A stretch of DNA of 64,000 bases from Haemaphysalis longicornis. Its lineage: Eukaryota; Arthropoda; Arachnida; Ixodida; Ixodidae. The notes under the pieces are model-generated. The model did no database searches, was not told the origin of the DNA, and saw only the letters and a program-made list of their open reading frames with translations. This document shows, piece after piece, positions 21,652 to 32,529 of the stretch (position 1 is the stretch's first letter; the number at the start of each line of letters is the position of its first letter). Location: contig CM023457.1 of NCBI GenBank assembly GCA_013339765.2, positions 73,892,717-73,956,716 on the forward strand, given 5' to 3'. A program made the position numbers and the translations under genes.

Positions 21652-22306
21652 CATGAGAATTCCGGTTTCTTGTGGGGTTAGCCGCGCCTACCTCGCAGCG
21701 ACCACACTGTGCTAAAACTGAATAAGAATCCTGTTTTTATAAATACTGATGCAAGTACAAACCCCCTGACGGAATTCACAAATTGTATTGCTTGTGCGAC
21801 AGAGTAAAATATACGTCAAATATTTATAATCTGCATACCTTATTTGTTTGTGTTCTATCATGAGGTTTTAACTGAGATACAGACAAAAAATCTGCGGAAG
21901 CTTTCACTCATGCGCGAGACTTCAATCGTGAAGCTCTTGTAGGGTGAGCATTGACAGACCCTTAGTTAATTTCAGTAGGACGCGCTGCCTTTCAAATTGC
22001 GTCCTCTTTCACGGCCACCCGAACTATCCGAGGTCGGGCCATGCCGAGAACTGCGAAAACGTAGCGCATGAAGTCTCTTGTACGATTCTGAGCGCATTCG
22101 CACGACTATGCAAGCTCCTGCGCGAGGGGCTCTCCTACGATACTCAGGGCATGCGGAAGCTTATCTCGAGTGTTTCGGCGGCCACTATCACATGTCTCTT
22201 AGTTTTTGAGTGGGTATTGCGACAGCTGCGCAATGCCTACGCGATAGAATTCCTCGCGAGTAGATTATGGCGTGCACAATCACCGAACTTACGGCCAGGC
22301 CAGTGA

Positions 22307-22432
22307 CAACCTCTCCGCTGTGAAGAAATGTGGACCGAAGTAGTCAACAGAGATGAGGGTCCAAATTTTACTCTCTACAAGGCAACGAAAGTTTGTTCGG
22401 AACATTTCGTAACACGACGAATGTCTTTATAA
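22307..22432 (+). pseudogene. THAP-domain C-terminal half
   Basis: The plus frame reads QPLRCEEMWTEVVNRDEGPN, FTLYKATKVCSEHFVTRR, then a stop at 22,430-22,432. W followed by a DEGP-type segment and K-V-C-S-x-H-F are core THAP features (the C-x2-H ligands). The hydrophobic AVPTF box expected a little further on is lost at the stop. With 21,159-21,209 this gives both ends of one zinc finger, but I cannot identify the 15-25 residues that should join them. Confidence 0.5.
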
Positions 22433-22551
22433 ATGACTAGCGGCAGTACCCGGCAATGCCCGGGTGTGCCATTAATCTAATGACACTAATGGGTATATTA
22501 CGTGTTCAGGTATGAAGGAGGACAGTCTTGGGCTAATTAAACCCAGAAGAC

Positions 22552-22780
22552 CCGCCGCGGTGGCTCAGTGGCTAAGGGTGAGTGCTGCAGAGCACCACGT
22601 CGCGGGTTCGATTCCCTGCCGCGGTGGCCGCTTTTCTGATGGAGGCAAAAAGCAACACCGCCCGTCTTCACGAAGATCCCCAGGTGGTCAAAATTAATCC
22701 GGAGCAGCCGACTACGGCGCGCCTCATCGCCTACGTTGCGTCTTCGCGTTAAACCCCACAACGAATCAATGAATGAATTA
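22552..22780 (+). mobile_element. Ruka-like tRNA-derived SINE, full length
   Basis: It has a tRNA-like head with A box TGGCTCAGTGG (22,561-22,571) and B box GGTTCGATTCC, in GCGGGTTCGATTCCCTGCCG near 22,605. The tRNA-unrelated body includes GGTCAAAATTAATCCGGAG, GGCGCGCCTCATCGC and TTAAACCCCACAACGAATCA, followed by a short AATGAATG tail. This is the best-preserved of three copies here and a strong indication of a tick genome. A polymerase III internal promoter would drive it, with LINE machinery needed for movement. Confidence 0.9.
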
Positions 22781-22795
22781 GACGCACAAGTTCTG

Positions 22796-22796
<1 letters not shown>

Positions 22797-22867
<71 letters not shown>

Positions 22868-22894
22868 GTCTCTGTCCGTCTGCCTGTCTGTCAG
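22797..22894. repeat. (TCTG)n microsatellite
   Basis: About 24 TCTG units with a few interruptions, directly after the SINE tail. Confidence 0.95.
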
Positions 22895-23762
22895 TCTGTG
22901 ACTCGATTTAGCCAGACAGCAAAAGGAAACTGAAGCTGCACGACAGGTTTGTATACCCACAGCAAAATGTAAACGTCCAAGCACCGTGTCAATGTTCTTA
23001 CGTGTCGACATGGTTGAACGTTAACAATATTTTACGAAAATATGAGGCACATAATCAATACATAAGGGACATTTGAAGTGCTTCTTTGTGAAAAAATTTT
23101 GGATGCTTGATTTTTGCTTTAGCCAATTTTACGTCCACTGAAAAAACTAAAATTCACTCGGTCGCCTCCTTTCGCGAGCGTTAATATCTCTCCTAGCAGA
23201 ATTTCAAGAAAAGAAAGAGCAACAGCAAAGAAAGGTTCCACTAGATTGGTTCCACGTTCCGCTAGGAACGTACGTGCAGAAGGCCAACGTTGTTCTATGA
23301 ACATTGAAGTATGGCGTCTCGATCCACACGCGTCTCCGCCGTACGGCAAGCGCTGGCATCGAGGCACCCGGCCTGGTGCAGTGGCTCACGGTAACTTTAA
23401 ATTGACTTTAGCAAACCTCCAGCGTTTTTGCCTTGGGAGGAGCGCGACGGGTGTGGGACAGCATGAGAGGTGAGTGGGAAAGTAATAGGAGGCATTTAAT
23501 TGGCAAAGCGAGGCATTTATTTGAGAGATCACCCTCTTTCGGCGACTTTTGCGACGAAAGGGGCAGATCCGCGACCTATTTATTTGTTAGTTGTCAAAAC
23601 TGCCTTGTGCATCGTAAAGTGCTACACAGTTAGGAACTCCTGTTCTGCTATCAGTACATGTGCTGGAACCGGAGGCGTGTCGGGGCAATGAAAAATGTCT
23701 GGGATTCACGTTTTACCACAACACTCCCTAAACAAATTGAACCAAGTAGGTGCGCTCTAAAG
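22895..23762. other. Unassigned interval
   Basis: No gene or element recognised. Bases 23,160-23,480 are more G/C-rich than their flanks but carry no readable domain. Confidence 0.4.
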
Positions 23763-24080
23763 AGTGAGTGAGTGAGTGAGTGAGTGAGTGAGTGAGTGAG
23801 TGAGTGAGTGAGTGAGTGAGTGAGTGAGTGAGTGAGTGAGTGAGTGAGTGAGTGAGTGAGTGAGTGAGTGAGTGAGTGAGTGAAAAACATTTTATTGAGC
23901 CGGTTAAGTGGGAGTGGTTCCCTATTCCAGGCATCCATGTGATGAGCGGGAAGCCTTCGCTCTGTAGGCCAAAAGTGTCTGGCCATCCAGATCGCTGCTA
24001 CTCACCAGGTACACCTACAGCTCAAGAGTTGGAAGGGGGGATGAAAAAGGGAGAGATTGGAGATTTGAATAAAACTCTCG
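23763..24080 (-). mobile_element. LINE 3' end with (ACTC)n tail
   Basis: A near-perfect (GAGT)n array of about 30 units (23,763-23,881) joins AAAAACATTTTATTGAGCCG and some 180 bp of G-rich sequence. On the minus strand this reads as a 3' UTR with an AATAAAATG signal followed by a CACTCACT tail, as several LINE families use a simple-repeat tail. No coding part is readable, so the element class rests on tail structure alone. Confidence 0.45.
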
Positions 24081-25092
24081 TGTGATATGAGGATGAATGT
24101 TGGGTTGTAAACAGAACTTGCTTCGGCAGTATATTGTGTGGGAACATACGATGGAGGTAGACTGGGTGAGGGGAGATATTCTTAGCCATGCGAAGTGTCA
24201 TCTCAGCAGGTATGAACGATGCTCATCGCTCAGAGTTCTGTGATAACTAACATGGGCTTTTACGGGAGGCGCAGGTCTGCAGAAATTCCCAACAGATGCC
24301 AATGGCTGCGCTAACGCTGAGATATTGAACTGAATTCAACGTCCAAAGGTGTATGACTTTTAAAATCCCGTTGGGCTCTTTATACGCATTTTAGCACAAA
24401 ATACTGAACATAGTTTTTTGGACACATCTACGGGCAACATTATCAAGAAAAATCGTAGTGGATATACAATAGGGCAATATAGTTATGGACAAATCTCTAA
24501 AAATGCACAGCTTTCTCTTAATCCAGGTTTTCTCTATTACAAGGTGGGGGAATCTTATACCACATTTTCATGTCTACATAAGATACCCATGTCGATAATA
24601 ACCATCTGACTATCCGAACTGGGCGGGGATAAAAGAAGTATGCGAAAATTTATTTCAGCACATTTCGCTCTCTCCAAGTTGTAATTTTTTTCAATTTTCA
24701 GCAATTTCGATATCCTCCACCGTAAGAACAATGTAGTGACAGAATGTGAAGCCACCTGATCCGGAAGTTTGGTTAGGATTTACCATCACCTGATAGACCT
24801 TTTTGGCCCCTCAAGCATTTGATTTTAAGGAGCACACACACGAAAATTTTGTTGCTTTTATGTAGAAGTGACAAGTGGGCTAGTTAGGCTACCATCAAGT
24901 GCACTACCTTCAAGTGGCAACTGGGGTAGCTAGGCTGCCTTCAAGTGCGCTACCTTCAAGCCAAGTGCGTTGCCTTAAAGATGTCCTATGTTGATTTTAT
25001 ATTGATTTCATTGGTGCCTAATGGCCTGCGAACCCGGAACAGCCCTTAAATACTTGAGCGCGCGATACATAATTACAGTGCAAAACTTCAAA
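24081..25092. other. Unassigned interval
   Basis: No coding feature. A short imperfect tandem duplication occurs at 24,885-24,965 (units like GGGCTAGTTAGGCTACCATC and CAAGTGCACTACCTTCAAG). Confidence 0.4.
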
Positions 25093-25335
25093 ATTGATTT
25101 ATTGATTGTAGGGTCTAACGCGCCGGCGCAACGCAGGCGATGAGGCGCGCCGTGGTGGAGGGCTCCAGATTAATTTTTACCACCTAGAAATATTTAACGC
25201 GCGCCAAAATCTCGTACACACGGGCGTTTTTTCTTTTCACCTCCGTCAGAAAAGCGGCCGCCGAGGCCGGGAATCGAACCCGCGACGTCGTGCTCAGCAG
25301 CGCAACACCTTAGCCACTAAGCCACCGCGGCGGGT
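25093..25335 (-). mobile_element. Ruka-like SINE, minus-strand copy
   Basis: Reverse complement of the 22,552 SINE. The head is ACCCGCCGCGGTGGCTTAGTG (25,315-25,335) and the B box lies within GGGAATCGAACCCGCGACGT (25,270-25,289, plus-strand reading). The body has the CGCCTCATCGC segment near 25,140, and the tail AATCAATAAATCA is at 25,093. The copy is full length with scattered changes. Confidence 0.85.
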
Positions 25336-25385
25336 GGAACCAAAGAGATAGTGAACGACGACAAATAATGAAAATATCTGCACAA

Positions 25386-25415
25386 CGCCTTAGCCACTGA
25401 GCCGCCGTGGCGGGT
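25386..25415 (-). mobile_element. Truncated head of a second SINE copy
   Basis: CGCCTTAGCCACTGAGCCGC and GTGGCGGGT repeat the first 30 bp of the neighbouring SINE 5' end, in the same orientation and 80 bp away. Only the A-box part is present. Confidence 0.65.
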
Positions 25416-26111
25416 AAATCTAAAAATCGCAGTTCTTCGTTTACCGGGCTTCCAACTCGGAGGGCGCGTATGACAGAATAACTGTTTGTACTCGCCGTTT
25501 TGTACGGACCTCAAAACACCGCAAACGCCCGCCGGTGGAAACGTTGTTTCGAGCGCCCAACAGCCACAGCTGAGTGTATGAGCTGCCTGAAGGCGTCAGG
25601 CGTAGCACTGCCGCGGAAATTTGATGACCGCTTTCAATTAAAGTTCTGATGGTTACTTTTATTGCGATTTTGGGCTTTATTATCGGCTGCCTTTATTAGT
25701 AACCGTTTGAAAAATGATTTTTACCTTTTACCTCTATTGCAGGGTAAAATTCCTAAAATCGGTTTTGTGGATTTTTATGAGCAAATTTATTACCAGACCC
25801 ACTAATATAAATGAATATGTAAAACATTAATTGGAGACGTTTTAAGAATACCCATTTCGTTCGCAATGCAGATTCACCGGAATAGTGTTGGCAAGGGCGA
25901 AACAATTAACTAATTTTCAAACATTCTTTAGGGCTACACGTATCAACATCAAACACAAACTTGAACGGATGAACGAGATAACGACGAACTTAGGAAAACT
26001 CAATTGCCCCATTTTTCTCCGTTAGGATCATAATTTCCAAACCTCTAGCTCCAGTGAGCCCATGTGGGATGACACAACATACTCCGAAAATTTCAGCTGT
26101 CTAGCAGGTTT
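25416..26111. other. Unassigned interval between SINE copies
   Basis: No gene recognised. The interval is A/T-rich after 25,640. Confidence 0.35.
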
Positions 26112-26330
26112 CGATTCATTCATTGATTGGGGGGCTTTAAAGCACCTATGCTACAGCGATGAGGCGCACCGTAGTGGAGGGCTCAGGATTAATTTTGACC
26201 CCCTCGGGACCATTATCGTGCGCCGAAATCTCAAACTCACGGGTGTTTTCGCTTTTCGCCTCCACCAGGAACGCGGCCGCCGCGGCCGGGAATTGAACTC
26301 GCTTCCTTGGGCTTGTCTGCAAAATGCCCA
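26112..26330 (-). mobile_element. Ruka-like SINE, head degraded
   Basis: Plus-strand text matches the reverse complement of the SINE body (GCGATGAGGCGCACCGTAGT at 26,157, AGGATTAATTTTGACC) and the B-box side (GCCGGGAATTGAACTCGC). The A-box head seen in the other copies is replaced by unrelated sequence after about 26,312. Confidence 0.75.
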
Positions 26331-26864
26331 GTGTAGCAGTTTTGACTGAGCGTTAATCAATCCGTCCAGTCAGTCAATCAGTCACGTCGGGCAGTTGTTT
26401 TTATAGGCATCGGTAGGGCAATATAGGGCAATATATAATGGATAAAATACTAATGGTGTAATTTATGTTAAATTCATTTTTTCCTTTTGGAGGTTTTATT
26501 AGTGTTTTAAATAAGGCAATTACATCTAGTTACACTGGTATGATAACGAAGTGTGTGACTTCCGCCAATTATGGCCTTTTCTGCCAATTGCGGGTGTTAC
26601 ACGGTTGGTGCCGTGATATACATAGGAAAAATGCTTACATCATGAAAGAGAGAATTTATTTAGAGAGAAATAAATATCACAAGAAATATCCCCATCATAG
26701 GATTATAGGTTCAACACAATTCTACCCGTTTCATTCTTCGCAACTACAGTAGAGCTGCCAGCATAATTTCTATGAAATAAACACCTAATATAAAAACCTT
26801 AGCGCTGCGTAGATAATTTTCTCGTCTGTGTCTCTTCCACAAAATTTACCATCACCCGCTCTTG
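26331..26864. other. Unassigned interval
   Basis: No gene recognised. GGGCAATATAGGGCAATATA near 26,417 is a short duplication. Confidence 0.35.
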
Positions 26865-27297
26865 AAAACAGCATTCATTTATGCCCCCTCTTACATGTCT
26901 GAACGACTTGACCATGCGCACGCAGTTGCTGTCCCGTCGGTCACTCTCCGTTTTTTACGCTGCTTCATTTCTTCCACGAACTTCAACTGACCGGAACCGC
27001 CTTCCCTCCACCAAAGCTGCTATAGATAACGTTATTAAATTCAGGTCTGCTATCACCAGTGAAATTGAAACCCCTAGCATTGTATAACGTTTTTTTTGCC
27101 AATTACCCCTGTTGTATTTTTGGACTACCACTGTGTAAATCCTCTTCGATGTTGAACGTTGTTGTTTTTGAGCCTACTTAAAATGTACCTGTATTTTTCT
27201 CTGTTCAGCCTTTTTATTATTATTAGTATTCCTTGTACTTACCACTCCCTTTTATAATGCTTCGGCCCTGAGGGTACCTATAAATAAATAAAACAAA
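26865..27297 (+). mobile_element. CR1/L2-like LINE 3' end
   Basis: Coding remnants SYMSERLDHAHAVAVPSV and, in another frame, FLPRTSTDRNRLPSTKAAID and KFRSAI match the conserved C-terminus of CR1/L2 RT proteins (F-x-P-R-T-x-x-x-W-N-x-L-P, with the Trp changed to Arg). A 200-bp A/T-rich 3' UTR ends GGCCCTGAGGGTACC, then a TATAAATAAATAAA tail at 27,270-27,297. It is truncated at its 5' side. Confidence 0.65.
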
Positions 27298-27912
27298 TAA
27301 ATAAATATGTACTTTGTTGAACAAATACGTAAGAGCATTGAATTTAATTCCACGAAATCGTTTCCATGACATCGCTAAGGGGTTCCGAAAAATGAGAGAA
27401 AGAAAACACCGGCCCACATGCATCACGAATCTGTGTGATGATTATTTATAGTGAAATGGTTTGCTAGAAAAAGAGCAGCACCTTTGTGCTGAAAGAGTAG
27501 GTGCAGTCACTAAAAACGCAAAACACTTCTTAGTGAATTTTTACCACCATGACATAAAAGACAACACCCAAGATAACGCTTGAAAGGCTTGTCTTATTGC
27601 ATAAAAACAGGGGTAAAGCGGGTATTCACCAACATTAGTAAGAGTAAGCAGTGTAACAAAATTATACCATGAAGTATTCCATAGAAAGCATATTTCCCAC
27701 GACATGTGTGCACGTCTACAAAGAACGGAAATAGGCACAAACGAACAGAATGAGAACCCGTTTTGTGGGTGGCTCCGGTGGTGAAAACATGTTTCACAAA
27801 CTATGAGTGAGGACCACATATACAAAAAAAGAAAATTGTACATGAAACGTAATTTTTCGATCTTAGTTACTACAAAGGATGTAGAATAACTATGTAGGGT
27901 CTACTTTATTCC
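27298..27912. other. Unassigned interval
   Basis: No gene or repeat recognised between the LINE tail and the Helitron remnant. Confidence 0.35.
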
Positions 27913-28706
27913 TCATGGTAACTTCAGCATTTCTTTGTACACCATGTTTGCAGTTTTCCTTTCGGGTGCGAGTATCACCAGGCTGCTGGGTCAGCTAACT
28001 CGGGAGCGAGCCCCATACAATTTCCCGTGAGAGAAGCAGTCGTCTGTTAAGTCAATACCTGTTACCTTGAGAGACTGCCCCAGGTATTTGTTGATGGTCA
28101 TAGCAAAGCAGAGCATTACTGGAAAGGGTACTCCAATGGTCTGAGCGGTAGGTGTGATATGAAGACGGACTCCCCTCTAGCACTTTCGGTGTACACTGTG
28201 GCCTCGGTTACGTTGCTGTAGAGGGCAATCTCTTGCAGCCTTGTATCGTTGCACAGTTACGTAAGTTTGAGGTTTCGTAGCAGCATGACTGCAAATTCAA
28301 CTTTGAAAATGAGCCTGTGGCCAAGGATGCCAAGAGGGCTAAGCGTGTACAGGAACTCTACGGGGTAGTGAACTGCATCTTCTATTTGGATCTGAACTCC
28401 ATTTGGATCTGCCTTCCTTCTATTTGGATCTGATCTCCATCTATAAGATCCGAACTGAATTTGTGGCCATGCGAATGACTATAGCAAGGTATCATTATTG
28501 AGGGCAGCCGTGTGTTTCTTGGGGGTAAGAATTGCGCGCTCGCAGAGCCAGTCCATAGATTTTCTTGTTACGTGTGTGATATCTAGGTATAGCTTGGCTG
28601 GGAGCTGTGCTGCGGTCGTTACAACTGAGGCGAGAACTACAGGAATTTGAACACAACCACGGGATTCGGGGTACTAGCCGTCCCCTATTCGGAGTACGCG
28701 TTTGGA
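27913..28706 (-). pseudogene. Helitron Rep-helicase, C-terminal part
   Basis: The minus strand translates to the last third of a PIF1-type Helitron helicase in several frames. VVTTAAQLPAKLYLDI, then WLCERAILTPKKHTAALNND, lie near 28,480-28,590. DAVHYPVEFLYTLSPLGILG and VMLLRNLKL follow near 28,270-28,390, then LCNDTRL. MTINKYLGQSLKVTGIDLTD (near 28,080-28,120), SHGKLYGARSRVS and LVILAPERKTANMVYKEML end at the stop 27,913-27,915. The helicase would unwind DNA during rolling-circle transposition. Stops occur after the RIGDG segment, after NNDTLL and after SRVS. The usual Q in N-K-x-Q-G-Q is replaced by L (NKYLGQ). The upstream side stops at LINE-B. Confidence 0.85.
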
Positions 28707-28809
28707 AAATACATCAGTGGAGAGAGAGAGAGAGAAAATGACTTTATTGAAGGTTCCTGCGGAGGGTAGGGGCCTCGGCCACGCAGGGCCTGCCCTTCCT
28801 AGACGAGTA

Positions 28810-29760
28810 TTAGGTCGTCCCCGAAGCAGTGCCTCGCGGGCGTCGGCGCGGTTGGTGCGTGGTGGGTGTTCGGGTGTTGACCCGCCGACCCCCTGACGAC
28901 GCTTCCCTGCGCTTCTGCCCTGCGAGAGCAGCCTCGAGCCGCTGGATAGTTCGTAGTTGCACCTCGTGCTCTCCCGAGTTCATGGCATACGTAATGTCCT
29001 CGGGCAGACGGGTTGCACCGTCTGCCTCCAGCGAGTGTCGTTCACATCCCCACAGCAAGTGGGATAGCGTTCCGTTCGTTCTCGCGCACACACTGCACAC
29101 CACACTTTCGTAGACCTGTGGACACACGTGGTGCGCCAGCACCGGGGTGATCACCGAGTTCGTTTGTAGTTGTCTGTATAGCACGGCTTCCGCTCTGGTG
29201 AGCTTGGGGGGGCGGCTGGAGTCGCCTGCCGAGCCTCTACCACTGTAGTATTGCCCCGTACGACGCGAGGGGTTCTTGTTCGGTTTCTGGGTACCCGTCC
29301 GACGGGGAGGAGTGGGGGTACGCCTCGCGGTTGGAAAGTTTTCGCGCGGCAGCGTCCGCTGTCGCGTTGCGGTTGGGGTGACTCCTGGCTTCGATGCTCG
29401 TGTGCGCTGGGAACCAGCGGATGTGGGTGACCGGCATCGCCAGCTCGCCGGACGTTGCACGACACTGCACTGTACTCCCTGCCCTATCGCACACTGTCTT
29501 CTTGGCGTAGTTCGCGATGGCCAAAAGCGAGTCACTGAGCACTGTGCTACACGGCGGGTGTGTTAGCGCGAGCGCGATCGCCACCTCCTCCGCCTGTAAA
29601 GCAGTCGGAGCACGGACACTGCACGCACTGTAGTTGTAGCCTTCACCGCCCCGGCCACGTAGGTGTTCGGGCGGTCTGGGTATATCGCTGCTTCCACGTA
29701 GAGGGCGCCCGTGTCGTTTTTGTGGGCCTCGGTGAGGGCCTTGGCCCTGGCCGCCCTGCG
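28810..29760 (-). pseudogene. LINE-B RNase H and C-terminal tail
   Basis: From 29,720 downward: GALYVEAAIYPDR (first catalytic position is Glu instead of Asp), ALQAEEVAIALAL (catalytic Glu, 29,570), VLSDSLLAIANYAKK (second Asp, 29,520) and ITHIRWFPAHTS-type C-terminal segment (29,410; the sequence reads VTHIRWFPAHTS). A tail with VCSVCARTNGTLSHLLWGC (29,040-29,110) is a CCHC-type zinc motif. The Asp-to-Glu change and the frame switch between the halves suggest an inactive copy. Confidence 0.8.
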
Positions 29761-31562
29761 TCCCGAATTGGGATCGGGGTTGGAGGTTGCCGGGCAGCGG
29801 GAGTTCCTTGATGCGTTGGAGCGTCTCTTTTGGGAGGCTCTGTATGTTTTGCGGTTCTGTCCCCACTCGGCCGCGGCCGTAGCCGAGCCGTTCGAGGATA
29901 TTCCTACCGGCCCTCGGGTATGAGAGGCGGTCGAGTTGCGTTGTTCTCTGGGCCTTGCTGATTTCCTCCAGGGTGTTATGGAGGCCCAGTTCCAGTAGTT
30001 GTTCTGTGCTGTTGAGTAGCCCCAGCGCGGCTTGTAGGTCTTGCGAATGGCCGCGTTGATCTTGTCTCTCTCGTGTTTCTTCCATGGGTGAAAGGCCCCC
30101 CCGTAGGCCACGTGGCTCATGGCGAAGGATTGTACCAGCCGTAGGAGGCTGGTCTCTTTCATTCCGTGACGTCTTGTGAATATGCGTTTGATGAGGCGGG
30201 TGGCGATGCCCAGCTTCGTGATGACGCGGTCGACCATGGCGCCGTTGCTTCGGCTTGCTTCGAGGAGCTTGCCGAGGACACGGAGGCTGCTCACTTTGGG
30301 GATGACGGTGCCGTCGCCCGTGCGTAGTGTGATTGTGGTGGAGTCTTCCTCTGCTTTCTTGCGGTACCTGCCTGGTGTGGGATGATGAGCAGTTCGGACT
30401 TTTACGGGGAGCACCTCAGCCCGGTGTTGGCCAGGTGGTCTTCGATGGCGTCGACTGCCTCTTGTAGTGTCGTTTCGATGTGGCCGTCGCTCCCTCCGTA
30501 GACCCACAGGGTAATGTCATCGGCGTAGATGGCTTAGCGAGCCTGTGGGATCCCCGAAAGTCGGTGGGCCACGCCGATCATCACGAGGTTGAAGAGCACC
30601 GGCGAAATCACCGAGCCTTGGGGGGTGCCTACGCTGCCCAGTTCCCTTCTGGTAGCTGCAGCTCGCCCGCTTGTATTTCCACCGTCCGGTGCGACAGGAA
30701 GTCGCGGATGTAGTTGTATGTTCTCTCCCCCAGGGCCAGGCGCGAGACCTGCGCTAGGATGGCTCAGCGCCTTCGACGCACCTTGTCGAAGGCGCTCTGT
30801 AGATCCAGGCCCAGCACCGCCCTGTTTTCTTGGGTAGGGACGGTCACGTCAAGTATGTGGTGTTGTAGCAGGATCAACGGCGTCCTGGGTGCTGAGCCTA
30901 TCTTAACCCCAACAAGGCGTCGGGTAGACGCCTTCGTCTCGAGGTAGCGCTGCCATCTGTTGTGAGGACGTGCTCGACTACCTTGCCCACGCACGATGTG
31001 AGAGATATCGGGCGCAGATGCTCGATGCCAGGTGGCTTGCGGGCTTGGGGATGAGGATCGTCTGGCTGCCTTCCACTGTCGCGTGAGGGTTCCCGCGCGC
31101 GAACACCGGTTGAAGTAAGCCGTGAGGGCCGCGATGGGCCCATCGTTGAGGTTGCTGAGGGCTTTGTTGGTGACCCGGTCCGGACCGGCCGCCGACTTGC
31201 AGTTGAGGTTCTGTAGCGCCGCCCGGACTTCCACCCGTCGATGTCGTGTCGAGGGTTGGGTTGGGCCGGGCCATGATATCTGTCGTGATTCTCCTAGGTG
31301 TGCTCGGGAGGTAGTGTTCGTTGAGGCGTTTGCACGTCTCTTCCTGCCCCAGCTTCTTGATGGAGTGTGCATGATTTGAGCCAGAGCGGTTGTGCTGGTA
31401 CCCTTGCTCTTCATTTCGTCGAAGAGGAGACGGAGTAATTTCCAGGTTCGACCCAGGTAGAGCTGCCCGTCCGCCTCCCTGCAGATGGCATGCCAGTGCT
31501 GTGCGCAGAGCTCGCAGCTCTACTTTTCGATGGCGCGTCCGAGTTCGGCCACCCGCTTGCAT
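29761..31562 (-). pseudogene. LINE-B reverse transcriptase, broken
   Basis: Minus-strand motifs in order: LNCKSAAGPDRVTNKALSNL (31,140-31,215), then LRPISLTSCVGKVVEHVLTT (30,960-31,020). AVLGLDLQSAFDKVRRRR (30,764-30,815, palm Asp) is followed by the PQGSVISPVLFNL-like segment (30,590-30,640). Catalytic AIYADDITLWVYGG (30,490-30,520) is directly preceded by a stop, in AR*AIYADD. The thumb includes RLVQSFAMSHVAYGGAFHPW (30,080-30,150). The catalytic Asp pair is intact. Frames shift several times, so no full enzyme is encoded. Confidence 0.85.
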
Positions 31563-31620
31563 AGTGTGCGGTTATGGCGTTGGCGTCTCCATCGTCTCTG
31601 TAGGGATTGCCTGGCCTCTG

Positions 31621-32529
31621 TCATGTGGGCAAGGGCGGCTGTCGATTTGCTGCACGTCTTCGTACGTTTCCACTTCCGTGGTAGCGAACGAGGTTGCTTG
31701 CACGATGTCTTCCGACCACTTCTCGATGTCCGTGATCTTGCCCTGCGGTTCCAGGCACTGCGTCTGAAGCGGGTTCAGTCGGTGAGTTTGTGTTTTCGCT
31801 GGTTTCCGTTGGACCCGATGGCGGAGGTCGGTAGGTCCAGCTCGATGATGAAGTGATCACTGCCAAGGTTGTGGCCCATGTTCTGCCACTCGACCCCCTT
31901 CTTAGCCTACGTCCTCGTGCGGACGAATGCCAGGTCCGGGTTGGTGTCGCGCGTGACGGAGGTGCCGATGCGGGTGGGCGCCGCTGTGTCCGTGTGGAGG
32001 GTGAAGCCGGCGTCGTCCGCCGCGTCCAGCAGGTCTCTGCCCTTGACTGTAGTGCGGTGGTAGCCGAGCTCTTTGTGTGATGCGTTGAAGTCCCCACATA
32101 TGGCGATGGTGTCTGTCGGTGCCGTGCGTAACGCCTTGTGCATGAGTGTCTTGAATTTTTGGTGCCGGTGCGTAGGGTTACTGTAGATGTTGATGAGAAG
32201 AAAGGACTCCTTCTTCTTGCCGATGACCACCTCGGTCGCGCAGTGTTCGATGGTGCTGCGTCCGAGGAAGTATTCGTGCTTGATGAAGGTGAGCATTTTC
32301 CTAATGAAGGTGCACACCCCTTGAGCAGCCCCCTTACTGCAGTCCGATGCACTTGGGGGGCTTGCGTACGTACGGTAGCCCGGGAGGTTTGGGGCGTTTT
32401 CGGTGTGAGTTTCTTGAACCATGATGACGTCAGGGGGCGCCTCGAGGCTCTGCAGGGTGTTGCTGTAGTACCGCCTTTCTGCACTGGAACCCGTTGGCGT
32501 TCCAGTGCCAGATCTTTAGGCTCGAGCAT
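31621..32529 (-). pseudogene. LINE-B AP-type endonuclease, almost intact
   Basis: The domain begins SSLKIWHWNANGFQCRKA (catalytic Asn, 32,490-32,525). A frameshift follows in the next 60 bp. The frame 32,422-31,907 continues IMVQETHTENAPNLPGY (catalytic Glu), FLLINIYSNPTHRHQKF, IAICGDFNASHKELGYH (Asp-Asn pair) and NPDLAFVRT, then a stop. In the next frame, MGHNLGSDHFIIELDL holds the final SDH. All canonical catalytic residues are present, unlike LINE-A1. The nuclease would nick target DNA for priming. Confidence 0.85.

Noticed and set aside
23651..23986. Repetitive Thr-His-Ser-Leu protein
   Set aside because: Translation of the (GAGT)n microsatellite.
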